Notes: a model not told the origin generated them from the sequence alone. Positions 1-7,607 are shown, numbered from the stretch's first letter. The stretch is 64,000 nt of DNA from Pseudomonas sp. ACM7 (GCF_004136015.1 NZ_CP024866.1:2320460-2384459); one strand, 5' to 3'. Numbers and translations are program-made.

Positions 1-78
1 TTCTAAAAGCGCATCATATACTGAACAGAAACCCGGGTGCTTAGAGGCATCCTCCGATAGCTTTGTACTCTGGCTCAT
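1..78 (-). CDS. start of a gene directly downstream of hamA, probably hamB helicase (partial)
   Basis: Only the first 26 codons lie in the window (MSQSTKLSEDASKHPGFC and a few more); the gene runs off the left edge. Its ATG is one base beyond the hamA stop codon, so the two genes are translationally coupled. In Hachiman loci the gene after hamA encodes the DEAD/DEAH-type helicase HamB, and that is the reason for the guess. No helicase motif is visible in so short a piece, so the identity rests on position alone. Confidence 0.5.
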   Translation of the reverse strand, partial: MSQSTKLSEDASKHPGFCSVYDALLE

Positions 79-79
79 A

Positions 80-1021
80 TTATTTCTCTTCCTTGAACTC
101 TATATTATGAATTGCCTTGTACAAGGACTTCTTAAAACCTCCAACATCTGACATCGGAATAAGAAAAAAATCTAAATGAACTTTTTTTAGCTTCTTATAG
201 CCGTCCACCTTTCCATTAATAGACTCAGACAGCTTCAACCCATTCTTAGAAATCCATTTCTCCACAAGTTTTTCCGCGTGGCTTTTACTTGTGCATTCAT
301 CTTCAATTTTTGATATTCCTGCATCATCGTACACAAGAAGAACCGGGTGAGTTTTGATACAGCTTTGATATTCATCCGTCCCTGGCAAAAATGCATTGTA
401 AATTGTCTCTAACTGATCCAACGAGAAATTTTCAGATATATTTGAACGCGCGATAAACAATTCATGCGACAGGGCGCTAGAGGAGTAATTTTGGTGAAAC
501 CTATCTAGGGACTCCAAGGAACTATCTGTGGCCTTACTAAAACTCTGATGAATTTTTGACTCTCCGATGAAGATTGACATTTCATCACCATACTTGCCAA
601 AAAATACACCATCACCGCCTTTTACTTGATCATTGACATTGGTCAGAAGCCTCAATTTATGAGAGACCATCGGAGCTTTAAGAACAGCCTCTACCAACAT
701 GTAGAGCATCAATTCCCCGTACTTCCCATCCATCACAGGATTAGTACTACCAAAATGGGCCGCCGCTCGTCTAAATGGTTCAACGCCCTCAAGTTGAAAT
801 TTCTGAATTTCCGAACGCCCAAAGATAAAGTGCTTGATAGAGTCAGCCAAATACTCGACAAGAGCTAAAGTTTCTTGTTCAGTACCAGAGAACTTAACTG
901 AAAGGACTCTAACTTTCGTCTTTATTTTCTCTTGAGATGGATGCTGGATAAAAAACTTATCAACCCATTTTAGGTCCGTTGATATGTATTTTTCCCATTT
1001 TTCGGACTTCAGATCTTCCAT
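80..1021 (-). CDS. hamA: HamA-like nuclease, DUF1837 family (Hachiman anti-phage defence)
   Basis: 313 aa. The central part reads GKYGELMLYMLVE, then GGDGVFF, then FIGESKIHQSFSKAT. This is the DUF1837/HamA pattern, with a D...E-S-K arrangement like PD-(D/E)XK nucleases. In Hachiman, HamA forms a complex with helicase HamB and degrades DNA once the helicase is triggered; that is family knowledge, not visible here. I chose the ATG at 1021 because AAGGA lies just upstream; an upstream TTG at 1060 would add 13 residues. The gene is clearly more AT-rich than the genes right of 1.3 kb, suggesting transfer. The next gene starts one base after its stop. Confidence 0.8.
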   Translation of the reverse strand: MEDLKSEKWEKYISTDLKWVDKFFIQHPSQEKIKTKVRVLSVKFSGTEQETLALVEYLADSIKHFIFGRSEIQKFQLEGVEPFRRAAAHFGSTNPVMDGKYGELMLYMLVEAVLKAPMVSHKLRLLTNVNDQVKGGDGVFFGKYGDEMSIFIGESKIHQSFSKATDSSLESLDRFHQNYSSSALSHELFIARSNISENFSLDQLETIYNAFLPGTDEYQSCIKTHPVLLVYDDAGISKIEDECTSKSHAEKLVEKWISKNGLKLSESINGKVDGYKKLKKVHLDFFLIPMSDVGGFKKSLYKAIHNIEFKEEK

Positions 1022-1215
1022 TTTTCCTTCCCTGAACAAACGCGACAAATCAAACCGCAAAGAGTGGTCTAGCTCGTGACGCCATTATGCCACCACTCTT
1101 GAGAAGGTAGGCACTGGTAGTTTGGGTAAGGCTGAGAAAGCTCTTTAGGGTAAATGAAGAGGTAGAATTGAAAACAAACTTAAATAACATATTGATTATA
1201 AAGAACTTTATTTCA

Positions 1216-1239
1216 GATTCGACTCCTGGTGCCGCACCA
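1216..1239 (+). other. tRNA 3'-end fragment, likely attachment-site remnant
   Basis: The stretch TTCGACTCCTGGTGCCGCACCA looks like a T-loop, 3' T-stem strand, acceptor strand and CCA end. There is no matching 5' T-stem strand or any other tRNA arm upstream, so it is a fragment, not a gene. It sits exactly where AT-rich island DNA meets GC-rich core DNA and is followed by a strong terminator, as after a tRNA gene. Integrases of genomic islands commonly duplicate tRNA 3' ends. The acceptor part looks one base short compared with a normal tRNA. Confidence 0.5.
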
Positions 1240-1244
1240 TACAA

Positions 1245-1278
1245 AACAAAGCCCTCGTAGAAATACGAGGGCTTTGTT
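1245..1278 (+). terminator. Rho-independent terminator after the tRNA-like fragment
   Basis: A perfect 15-bp stem (AACAAAGCCCTCGTA paired with its complement) closes a GAAA loop and is followed by GTTTCC. It probably ended the tRNA whose 3' end survives at 1216-1239, and it may also stop the SDR operon arriving from the right. Positions 1061-1215 hold nothing recognisable. Confidence 0.75.
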
Positions 1279-1317
1279 GTTTCCGGGGTTTGAGTTTCTA
1301 TGCCCCGACGGTTTCGA

Positions 1318-2160
1318 TCAGTCGAACTCCGTCGACTCCGAAAGGTGCTCCCAAGCGTCGATTTCCGCCTGAAGGTGCGCAATCTTTTCGCGCACCAGCC
1401 TCACAGCATCCTTACCCAGTAACAGATGAACCGGCGGCTTTTGCGCAGCCACCAGGGTCAACAATGCCTGCGCCGCTTTGTGCGGATCGCCGGCCTGCTT
1501 GCCACTTTTTTCTTCACGCGCCTTGCGGACCGGATCGAACACCGCGTCGTACTCACTCAATGTACGACCCGAACGGATCATCGAGCGGCCTGCCCATTCG
1601 GTACGAAACGAGCCCGGCGCCATGGCGGTCACGTGGATGCCCAGACTTTCCACTTCTTTGGCCAGCGCTTCACTCACGCCTTCGAGGGCGAATTTGCTGC
1701 CGCTGTAGTAGGCGATGCCCGGCAACGTGATGAAGCCGGCCATGGACGTGATGTTGACGATATGCCCCCTGCGCCGCTCACGCATACCGGGCAAAACCGC
1801 CTTGATCATTGCCACCGCGCCAAACACATTAACGTCGAACTGACGCTGCAGTTCAGTCAGCGGCGACTCCTCTAGAATGCCCTCATGACCATAACCGGCG
1901 TTGTTCACCAACACGTCGATCTGGCCCACCTCGCGCAGAATATCGGCCACCAGCGGCTCAATCGCCGGAAAATCGGTGACATCGAGTACGAACGCTTTGG
2001 CGCGATGAGCATCCAGCGCTTCGAACGCAGCACGCTCGGATTCGCGCCGCACCGTACCCACCACCGTGTGCCCCGCCGCCAGCGCTGCTTGCGAAAAAGC
2101 CAGGCCGAAGCCTGAACTGACTCCGGTGATCAGGAAAATCTTATGAACATGGATGGTCAT
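1318..2160 (-). CDS. short-chain dehydrogenase/reductase (SDR)
   Basis: 280 aa. The cofactor motif TGVSSGFG is near the N-terminus, NNAG follows mid-protein, and the catalytic Ser (ITSM) and YYSGSK tyrosine/lysine are intact, so this is a working classical SDR for NAD(P)-linked redox of an unknown carbonyl or alcohol. The open frame continues far upstream into the next gene; I start at the ATG at 2160, which precedes the nucleotide-binding strand. It is last in an operon with a tautomerase, a broken FrnE-type gene and another SDR (61-bp gap). The substrate cannot be read from sequence. Confidence 0.85.
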   Translation of the reverse strand: MTIHVHKIFLITGVSSGFGLAFSQAALAAGHTVVGTVRRESERAAFEALDAHRAKAFVLDVTDFPAIEPLVADILREVGQIDVLVNNAGYGHEGILEESPLTELQRQFDVNVFGAVAMIKAVLPGMRERRRGHIVNITSMAGFITLPGIAYYSGSKFALEGVSEALAKEVESLGIHVTAMAPGSFRTEWAGRSMIRSGRTLSEYDAVFDPVRKAREEKSGKQAGDPHKAAQALLTLVAAQKPPVHLLLGKDAVRLVREKIAHLQAEIDAWEHLSESTEFD

Positions 2161-2221
2161 GGTGCGCTCTCCAATGAAAACGCCGTCGACATTGATCGAC
2201 GGCGTTGGGACAGGTCGGGCC

Positions 2222-2932
2222 TTAGTGACCGGCGCTCTGACCACCATCGACGTGCAGGATCTCGCCAGTGACGAAGTTGGCACTGTCCAAATAAACAACT
2301 GCCTGCGCAATATCACTGATCTCACCCATGTGCCCAACCGGGTGCAGGTTCCCCAGCGCTTCATGAGTTTCCTCGCCGTGCATCGGCGTCTTGATGATAC
2401 CTGGGGAAACCGCATTCACCCGAATCCCACGCTTGGCGTACTCAATGGCCAGGGATTTGGTTGCCGCATTCAGGCCACCTTTGGTCAACGACGCCAGTAC
2501 CGATGGCACACCATCGATGGCGTGATCTACCAGGCTGGTGGTGATGTTGACGACGTGGCCGCTGCCTTGTTTTTCCATTTCGGTGATCGCGAGTTGGGTG
2601 ATGTAGAAGAAGCCGTTCAGGTTCACCGACAGCACGTTGGCGTAGTCTTCCGCGGTGTACGCGGTGAACGGCTTGGCGATGAAGATACCGGCGTTGTTGA
2701 CCAGGGTGTCGATGCGGCCAAAACGTGCGATGGCTTCACGGATGACTTGCTGGGCGACTTCCGGCTTGCCGATGTCGCCCGCCACGGTGAGGATGTCCGG
2801 GTCGGTGGACGGTTTGATCGAACGCGAAGTGGCGACAACCTTGTAATCCAGATCACGGAAGGCCTTGACCATGCCTGCGCCGAGACCTTGGGAAGCACCA
2901 GTAATAACGATGACTTTTTTCGAATTGCTCAT
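2222..2932 (-). CDS. SDR family protein with atypical active site
   Basis: 236 aa. TGASQGLG, a GDI segment and NNAG are normal SDR features, and the C-terminus (GEILHVDGGQSAGH) is typical. Where the catalytic tyrosine belongs (YxxxK), the sequence reads ASLTK, with alanine four residues before the lysine. Either this subfamily uses another residue or the protein is not a standard dehydrogenase. The ATG at 2932 has GAGG six bases upstream; the TTG at 2944 is less likely. It lies between the broken FrnE gene (44-bp gap) and the second SDR in the same operon. Confidence 0.85.
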   Translation of the reverse strand: MSNSKKVIVITGASQGLGAGMVKAFRDLDYKVVATSRSIKPSTDPDILTVAGDIGKPEVAQQVIREAIARFGRIDTLVNNAGIFIAKPFTAYTAEDYANVLSVNLNGFFYITQLAITEMEKQGSGHVVNITTSLVDHAIDGVPSVLASLTKGGLNAATKSLAIEYAKRGIRVNAVSPGIIKTPMHGEETHEALGNLHPVGHMGEISDIAQAVVYLDSANFVTGEILHVDGGQSAGH

Positions 2933-2975
2933 GATGAACCTCAACTAATAAATGATGGTTTGAAAAAGTAAGTAA

Positions 2976-3632
2976 TCAGGCTTCGGCGGGGGCCTTCGCC
3001 ATTTGTCTCAACATCTGTTCGTAGTACTCGACCGACTGCGAACCGGACACCAGGTGACGACCGTTGAGCACCATGGCCGGTACCGAATTGATGCCGCGCT
3101 GGCGGTAAAAGGCTTCAAGCTCACGCACTTCCTCAGCGAACGCTCCGGACGCCAACACCTCTTGAGCCGCCGCCGCATCCAGTCCCGCTTCAGCAGCCAG
3201 ACCCACCAGCGTCTCGCGATCGCTCGGGTTCCGGCCGTCGGTGAAATAAGCGCGCAGCAGGATTTTCTTCAGTGCGACCTGCCGCCCTTCCTGCAACGCC
3301 CACATCAACAACCAGTGAGCATCAAACGTGTTGTAGAAGTGGCTGCGCTTCTCCAAATCGAACTTGAAACCAATGGCCGCACCACGTTCGATCTGCATCG
3401 CTTTGCCGGCGGCGACGTCTTCGGCGGTTCGTCAATATTTGCGCATCAAGTGCTCAACCGCTTTTTCGCCGACTGCCGGCATGTCCGGGTTCAACTCGAA
3501 GGGCTTGTAAGTCAGCTCCACCGAGACTTCACCCGCCACGTTCTCGATCGCCTGCTCCAGCGCCGTCGCACCCAACGCGCACCACGGGCACACAACGTCG
3601 GAGATGAAATCGATGGAGACGGTCGCGGTCAT
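2976..3632 (-). pseudogene. DsbA/FrnE-family thiol oxidoreductase interrupted by an in-frame stop
   Basis: The N-terminal part (start 3632) has VVCPWC, the CxxC redox motif of the FrnE-like DsbA branch, and ends at LMRKY followed by TGA at 3434-3432. The same frame continues without any shift (RTAEDVAAGKAMQIERGAAIGF and onward) to a normal C-terminus at 2976. A single nonsense codon therefore splits a protein of about 218 residues. A downstream ATG at 3398 could give a fragment without the active site. The start overlaps the tautomerase stop by 4 bp (ATGA). FrnE proteins commonly accompany SDR and tautomerase genes in this kind of operon. Confidence 0.85.
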
Positions 3633-3850
3633 GACTGCCCCTCCGCCTCAGCCAGTTGCTTGCGGTACTGGGTGGTGGTGATGCCGGCGTAGCCCCAGTT
3701 ATCGGTGTCGACTTCTTCGATCACGATGTGGGTCAGGTGCGGATCCTTGTTGAGGACGCGTTCCAGGGTTTCAGTGATTTCGGCGATCACCTGAGCTTTC
3801 TGCTCAGAGGTAACGCCATCGCGGGTGATGCGAACGCTTACGAAAGGCAT
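3629..3850 (-). CDS. 4-oxalocrotonate tautomerase family protein
   Basis: 73 aa. It begins Met-Pro, and removal of Met exposes the catalytic N-terminal proline of the tautomerase superfamily. Size and the VRITRDGVTSEQKAQVI pattern fit small homo-oligomeric tautomerases that interconvert enol and keto acids. It is the first gene of a minus-strand operon and overlaps the FrnE-type pseudogene by ATGA. The natural substrate is unknown; family members act on muconate-semialdehyde products or by promiscuous proton transfer. Confidence 0.85.
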   Translation of the reverse strand: MPFVSVRITRDGVTSEQKAQVIAEITETLERVLNKDPHLTHIVIEEVDTDNWGYAGITTTQYRKQLAEAEGQS

Positions 3851-3956
3851 GAGGAATCTCCAAGTGACCTTCCCTTCGGAATGAATGGGTCGGCGTTGGA
3901 GCTCAATGTATGGAGTTAGCTGGAGGGGATAAAGGTGGGGACGGGAACATCATTAG

Positions 3957-3969
3957 TTACATGATGTAA
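3957..3969. promoter_or_regulatory. palindromic operator candidate upstream of the tautomerase/SDR operon
   Basis: TTACATGATGTAA is a perfect 13-bp inverted repeat in the 352-bp gap 3851-4202 between the divergent tautomerase operon and ATPase gene. It lies about 110 bp upstream of the tautomerase start. No regulator gene is adjacent. The rest of the gap is AT-rich promoter-like DNA without further structure that I can see. Confidence 0.4.
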
Positions 3970-4202
3970 TTAGCTAGACGCGAAATTTTTGTACCTGACA
4001 ACGATCTCTTTGGTTCGAACGTGTCGCTATTTTTCAATTTCTGCGACACGTCTTGATGTTATGTCGCTGCCAACGACATGCGGTAAAACTTCCTTTTCGC
4101 TCTGGAAATGGCGATTGGAGCGCCCTCAGGCCAGCTCCCAGTCTTTATGCTAAATTATGGCTGGCCAATAATTATGGCGTATCCATAAAAAGAGGTAATT
4201 GC

Positions 4203-5360
4203 ATGAGCAGCATTTTTCAGCGTCCTGAATTGGCCGAAGAAATGGCGAACCAGCTTCTCAATCCGGGCGTTCTCGATGAAGGTTTGCGCTCAGGTCTGTT
4301 TTTATCCGGCCTGCGAAGGACCGGAAAAACGACATTCCTGAGGAGCGACCTCATCCCTGCGCTGGAAGAAGCGGGTGCTCTGGTCATTTACGTCGACCTA
4401 TGGAGCGACACACTGGCCAATCCAGCGACACTGGTGCATGACGCCATCCGTAAAACCCTGCAAGAGCTGCAAACGCCGGGTTCCGGTTTGCTCGAAATGC
4501 TCAAGCGTGTCAGCGCTGCGGATATAGGCGCTGCAGGATTCAAATTTGGTTTCAAACTCGACAGCATCGGGAACTCAGGTGGGCCAACGCTGGCGCAGGC
4601 GCTGACAGAGGTTGTTGATCAAGCGAAAACCGACTTGGTGCTGATCATCGACGAAGTACAGCACGCCATTTCATCCGACGATGGTAATCAGCTGCTTCTG
4701 GCACTCAAAGCTGCTCGTGATGCGATCAATCCTCGACCAGATACACCGGGTTACTTTCTGTTTATTGGAACGGGATCGCACAGGGCGCAAGTCAGCGAAC
4801 TCACGGCAAAGAGGAACCAGGCGTTTTCTGGCGCGACATCGACAGCGTATCCAGTACTGAAAGGGGATTACGTTGAATACTTGCTTAACCGGCTCGCTGC
4901 GACGGTGAAGAAAGAAAAGCTACCTTCACTCGAAGTCGCCATCGAAGCATTCAATACCTTGGGGAACCGGCCTGAGGAAATGCTCAAAGCCTTGCGACAG
5001 CTCATGCAGCAAGAAGGTGATCCCGATCTTTTCCTGCCTGTTATTGCCAGCACTTTGCGCTCGGCGGCGGCCAGCATCGAACTAGAAAAAGTGGAGCTGT
5101 TAGGTAGTTTGGCTCAGGCTATTTTCAACAAAATCGCGTCTACGGAAGGCGATGCTCGGGGTATTTTCTCCATCGATGCTGCAGCTGAGTATTCGAAGAT
5201 CGTGGGTCGTGAGGTGCGCGTTGAAGAAATTCAGCCAGTGGTAATTGCACTGGTTGCCGAGAACATCATCATGCGGCGCGGGCATGGAATTTATGCGATT
5301 ACGGACCAGTTTGTTCAAGAGATTTGGTTGGAAGAACGAGCGCTGATTGAAGCTAGCTAG
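4203..5360 (+). CDS. orphan P-loop ATPase (AAA/ATPase_2-like)
   Basis: 385 aa. Walker A is GLRRTGKTTF near residue 38 and Walker B is DLVLIIDEVQH. FIGTGSHRAQV after a beta-strand resembles a sensor-1 region. The C-terminal third looks like a winged-helix tail (EIQPVVIALVAENIIMRRGHGIYAITD). Together this fits stand-alone archaeal-type ATPases that couple nucleotide hydrolysis to an unknown partner. I start at the ATG at 4203 with AGAGG upstream; an in-frame extension to 4053 lacks a ribosome site. It is transcribed alone. The function is not known. Confidence 0.8.
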   Translation: MSSIFQRPELAEEMANQLLNPGVLDEGLRSGLFLSGLRRTGKTTFLRSDLIPALEEAGALVIYVDLWSDTLANPATLVHDAIRKTLQELQTPGSGLLEMLKRVSAADIGAAGFKFGFKLDSIGNSGGPTLAQALTEVVDQAKTDLVLIIDEVQHAISSDDGNQLLLALKAARDAINPRPDTPGYFLFIGTGSHRAQVSELTAKRNQAFSGATSTAYPVLKGDYVEYLLNRLAATVKKEKLPSLEVAIEAFNTLGNRPEEMLKALRQLMQQEGDPDLFLPVIASTLRSAAASIELEKVELLGSLAQAIFNKIASTEGDARGIFSIDAAAEYSKIVGREVRVEEIQPVVIALVAENIIMRRGHGIYAITDQFVQEIWLEERALIEAS

Positions 5361-5464
5361 CGATCTCTACGCTGCTGCCGTTGCTTGTCGAACAATCCAT
5401 TTCACACCGACGCCACCACCTAGCCACGATTGCGCATCCTTCCCCCTCAAGCTACCTTCAGACC

Positions 5465-5696
5465 GTCGCTGCCAATTCAGCGACCGGGCCTGATAACCCG
5501 AGTAAGATACAGGCGCACAAGCGCCCATAATCACGATTGTTGGCGTTTTTTTTGTGCCTGCATTTCCGTGTAATGGCGGCTGTGCGTGGGAGACCTTCGG
5601 GTCTGCCGGGTTCCTGTATCTCCGGTTTATCAGCCCGCGCATAGCTGCCACCCATTCGCCTGATAACGAACGTGGTAGCTCTAACTTTGATTCAGG
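5465..5696 (+). ncRNA. structured leader RNA of the DUF6124 gene (switch-like element, copy 1)
   Basis: Hairpin GTCGCTG/CAGCGAC (5465-5484) comes first. A long-range stem P1 pairs 5485-5500 with 5623-5637: 4 bp, a bulged C, 7 bp, a C-T mismatch, 3 bp. Inside it P2 pairs GATACAGG (5506-5513) with CCTGTATC (5613-5620), and P3 is AGACC-TTCG-GGTCT (5591-5604). Downstream, CTGATAA recurs at 5660-5666 in a hairpin loop and GATTCAGG recurs at 5689-5696 over the ribosome site of the next ORF. The middle strand can therefore pair either upstream or downstream, not both. A second copy at 57445-57676 keeps the architecture with compensatory changes. Positions 5361-5464 hold nothing else I recognise. Confidence 0.6.
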
Positions 5697-5707
5697 AGTT
5701 TTTGCTA

Positions 5708-5794
5708 ATGCCCGCTACCGATCCGGCCAAAATTTGCGTTCCCGCTTCACTGGTTATCTCCCACCACCGCCCAAAAACCGGAGGTGCCCAATGA
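5708..5794 (+). CDS. 28-residue leader ORF coupled to the DUF6124 gene
   Basis: This short frame starts with ATG at 5708, preceded by CAGGAG at good spacing, encodes MPATDPAKICVPASL and about a dozen more residues, and ends in TGA overlapping the next ATG (ATGA at 5791-5794). The overlap implies translational coupling. Its ribosome site is the sequence that alternative pairing of the upstream RNA element would cover, so this ORF may be the point of control. No similarity is recognisable; it could be a leader peptide or an old gene fragment. Confidence 0.5.
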   Translation: MPATDPAKICVPASLVISHHRPKTGGAQ

Positions 5795-6072
5795 CCAACC
5801 CCCAAGACCTGAAAACCATCGGCCTCACCCCTTTCTCCTACCAAGCCAACCAACCACTGTTCCGCATCAACGCCGGTGTCCCGATCATCCAGGCCCTCTC
5901 CCACGCCTCCGACCTGCTCCACATCGCCAAACTTCTCGCATCAGACGCCGCGATGATTCGCGACACCGACCGGCATGCCTGGGCGTCGCATTTTTTGCAG
6001 GATATGAGCAAGGCGATCATCGATGACGTAGCGAAGGTGCTCGATGCACCGGGTAACAATCGCAACCAGTGA
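5791..6072 (+). CDS. small DUF6124/DUF3077-type protein
   Basis: 93 aa. The pattern PLFRINAGVPIIQALSHASDLLHIAKLLASDAA resembles the small Pseudomonas proteins carried in several paralogues per genome; two more lie at 55803 and 57678. The core is a short extended start followed by two amphipathic helices, with no signal peptide or membrane segment. GGAGG lies six bases before the ATG, and translation is probably coupled to the 28-aa ORF. The function of the family is not known to me. Confidence 0.75.
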   Translation: MTNPQDLKTIGLTPFSYQANQPLFRINAGVPIIQALSHASDLLHIAKLLASDAAMIRDTDRHAWASHFLQDMSKAIIDDVAKVLDAPGNNRNQ

Positions 6073-6121
6073 CGTCGTCACATAGACCCAAGCCGCACGC
6101 GTAAAAAAGCCCCGAACCAGT

Positions 6122-6142
6122 CGTAATGCTGTTCACTTAAGC
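6122..6142 (+). repeat. left terminal inverted repeat of the IS
   Basis: This 21-nt repeat is identical to the reverse complement of 7527-7547 and marks the left end of the element. Confidence 0.9.
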
Positions 6143-6204
6143 ATTTGAGTCCTCGCTGGGCTTATCCGAAAAACCGATGCCTGATCTCTGGCATCGGATT
6201 TTTT

Positions 6205-7536
6205 ATGTCTGTTCAACAGGACCTGCTCGACCTCGGCAACCCTTTCAACTTCTGCGATCTGAGCACCTTTACCCAAAACATCCCCATTGAGTGGGTCGCG
6301 TCTGCGCTGAATCTTTCCAGTCAGGCCACCATTCGCCGACGTCGCTTGCCTGCTGACCAGGTGCTTTGGCTGGTGCTCGGCATGGCGCTGTTTCGGGACG
6401 AACCCGTTCACGAGGTGGCCGGACGTTTGAACATTTGCGCCCAAGGCCTGGCCTCCGACCACCTGTTGGCCCGTGGCGGTGTAACCGAAGCCCGTAAGAG
6501 GCTCGGCGCCGATCCCGTTGAGTGGTTGTTCCGCAAGACGGGTACCCAATGGGGTGCAGAGCGCTATAGCGGTGACGCCCGGCACGATCTGCAGGTGTTC
6601 GCGGTAGACGGTGCGCTCTTGCGCACGGCGGATACGCCCGAGCTTCGGGATCACTTTGGGTCGGGAAATACCGCGACCGACCGCCAGACACCGTTTCCCA
6701 TGATGTGGCTGGTGGTGTTGATGAATGTGCGTTCGCACTTGATCCTGGATGCTCAATTGAGCCCTTACCGACGCAGTGAAATGCGCTTGGCCGACGAGTT
6801 TTTGCAGCAGATCCCCGACCACTCGGTGACGTTATTCAACAAGGGGTTCTGGGGGGCTGAACTGCTGTCGAGCCTGAGCAACGCCGGCACCAACCGTCAT
6901 TGGTTGATCCCGGCCAAAAAAGGCATGGTCTGTGAGGAAGTGGCCCGTTACAACGAGCATGATCGCCTGTTGCGCATGAAAGTCTCGCCACAGGTCAGGA
7001 AACGAAACCCCAGCCTTCCAACCCATTGGGAGGCCCGAGAAGTCAGCTATGAAATTCAAGGCAAGCCAAAGACCGTCATGACGTCATTACCGGCCAACAC
7101 CTACAACACCAAGGCCGTTTCCAAGCTTTATCAGGAACGCTGGGAGATCGAATTGGGCTTCAGGGACATCAAGAGCTCGATGCAACAGACCGCAGTGACC
7201 TTGCGCAGCAAAAAAGTCGACCTGGTCTATCAGGAGGTATGGGGACTTTTGCTGGCTTACAACGTAATTCGTCGGGAAGCCAGTCAGGCGGCGGTGGCGT
7301 TTGGTCGAGCGCCATCGGACATCCGTTTCAAACCGGCCTGCCAGTACATCGCCGTCCAACTGATCGTCATGGCAGCGGCTAACCCGGTTTCAGCGACAGG
7401 GAGGCGATTGGCAGAGCTAAGGGTAGGTATTGGAGGATTATTTCTGGATCACCGCCCCAGGCCTTCGAGGCCAAGGACGGTGAAGATCTCAAAGACCCGG
7501 TTTCCAGTGGACCGTAAGGCTGCTCCGCTTAAGTGA
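6205..7536 (+). CDS. IS4-family DDE transposase
   Basis: 443 aa. The IS4 signature Y-x2-R-x3-E-x6-K is present exactly as YQERWEIELGFRDIK, supplying the catalytic Glu. An upstream aspartate lies in LQVFAVDGALLRT. The N-terminal part resembles the IS4 insertion domain family (RRRRLPADQVLWLVLGMALFR). It cuts and pastes the element by binding the 21-nt ends. I chose the ATG at 6205; an in-frame TTG at 6145 lies nearly within the left repeat. The frame is complete, so the element may be active. Confidence 0.9.
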   Translation: MSVQQDLLDLGNPFNFCDLSTFTQNIPIEWVASALNLSSQATIRRRRLPADQVLWLVLGMALFRDEPVHEVAGRLNICAQGLASDHLLARGGVTEARKRLGADPVEWLFRKTGTQWGAERYSGDARHDLQVFAVDGALLRTADTPELRDHFGSGNTATDRQTPFPMMWLVVLMNVRSHLILDAQLSPYRRSEMRLADEFLQQIPDHSVTLFNKGFWGAELLSSLSNAGTNRHWLIPAKKGMVCEEVARYNEHDRLLRMKVSPQVRKRNPSLPTHWEAREVSYEIQGKPKTVMTSLPANTYNTKAVSKLYQERWEIELGFRDIKSSMQQTAVTLRSKKVDLVYQEVWGLLLAYNVIRREASQAAVAFGRAPSDIRFKPACQYIAVQLIVMAAANPVSATGRRLAELRVGIGGLFLDHRPRPSRPRTVKISKTRFPVDRKAAPLK

Positions 7537-7547
7537 ACAGCATTACG
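7527..7547 (-). repeat. right terminal inverted repeat of the IS
   Basis: This is the exact reverse complement of 6122-6142. It contains the transposase stop codon (TGA at 7534-7536). Confidence 0.9.
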
Positions 7548-7607
7548 AATCAATCGGGGCTTTTCCTTTCTCAGCCTTGCATCAAGCCTCGATAGCGCAA
7601 CCGATCA

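Larger units (their letters stand above)
6121..7548 (+). mobile_element. IS4-family insertion sequence, about 1.43 kb
   Basis: The perfect terminal inverted repeats CGTAATGCTGTTCACTTAAG (plus a final C) occupy 6122-6142 and 7527-7547; one further matching base on each side gives 22 nt. One transposase gene fills the interior, and its stop codon lies inside the right repeat. The flanks (AACCAG on the left, ATCAATC on the right) show no clear target duplication. The element looks intact and recent, as repeats and reading frame are undamaged. Confidence 0.9.
6103..7564. terminator. bidirectional terminator split by an IS insertion in its loop
   Basis: The left arm AAAAAAGCCCCGA (6103-6115) and right arm TCGGGGCTTTT (7554-7564) are the two halves of one GC-rich hairpin with A and T tracts. 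It originally separated the convergent DUF6124 gene and oprD. The IS4-family element now fills the loop, putting about 1.4 kb between the arms, so termination by this hairpin should be lost or weakened. Confidence 0.75.

Noticed and set aside
1216..1239. complete tRNA gene
   Set aside because: Only the T-loop to CCA part is present; no D-arm, anticodon arm or 5' acceptor strand lies upstream.
1050..1382. 110-codon minus-strand frame across the terminator and tRNA-like fragment
   Set aside because: It runs through a strong hairpin and a composition boundary, and its protein has no regular pattern.
3432..3434. TGA in the FrnE gene as a selenocysteine codon
   Set aside because: The codon is far from the CPWC active site, no SECIS-like hairpin is apparent right after it, and the position is an ordinary residue in the family. 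A nonsense mutation is simpler.
6115..7560. target-site duplication flanking the IS
   Set aside because: The bases next to both ends do not match over any convincing length.
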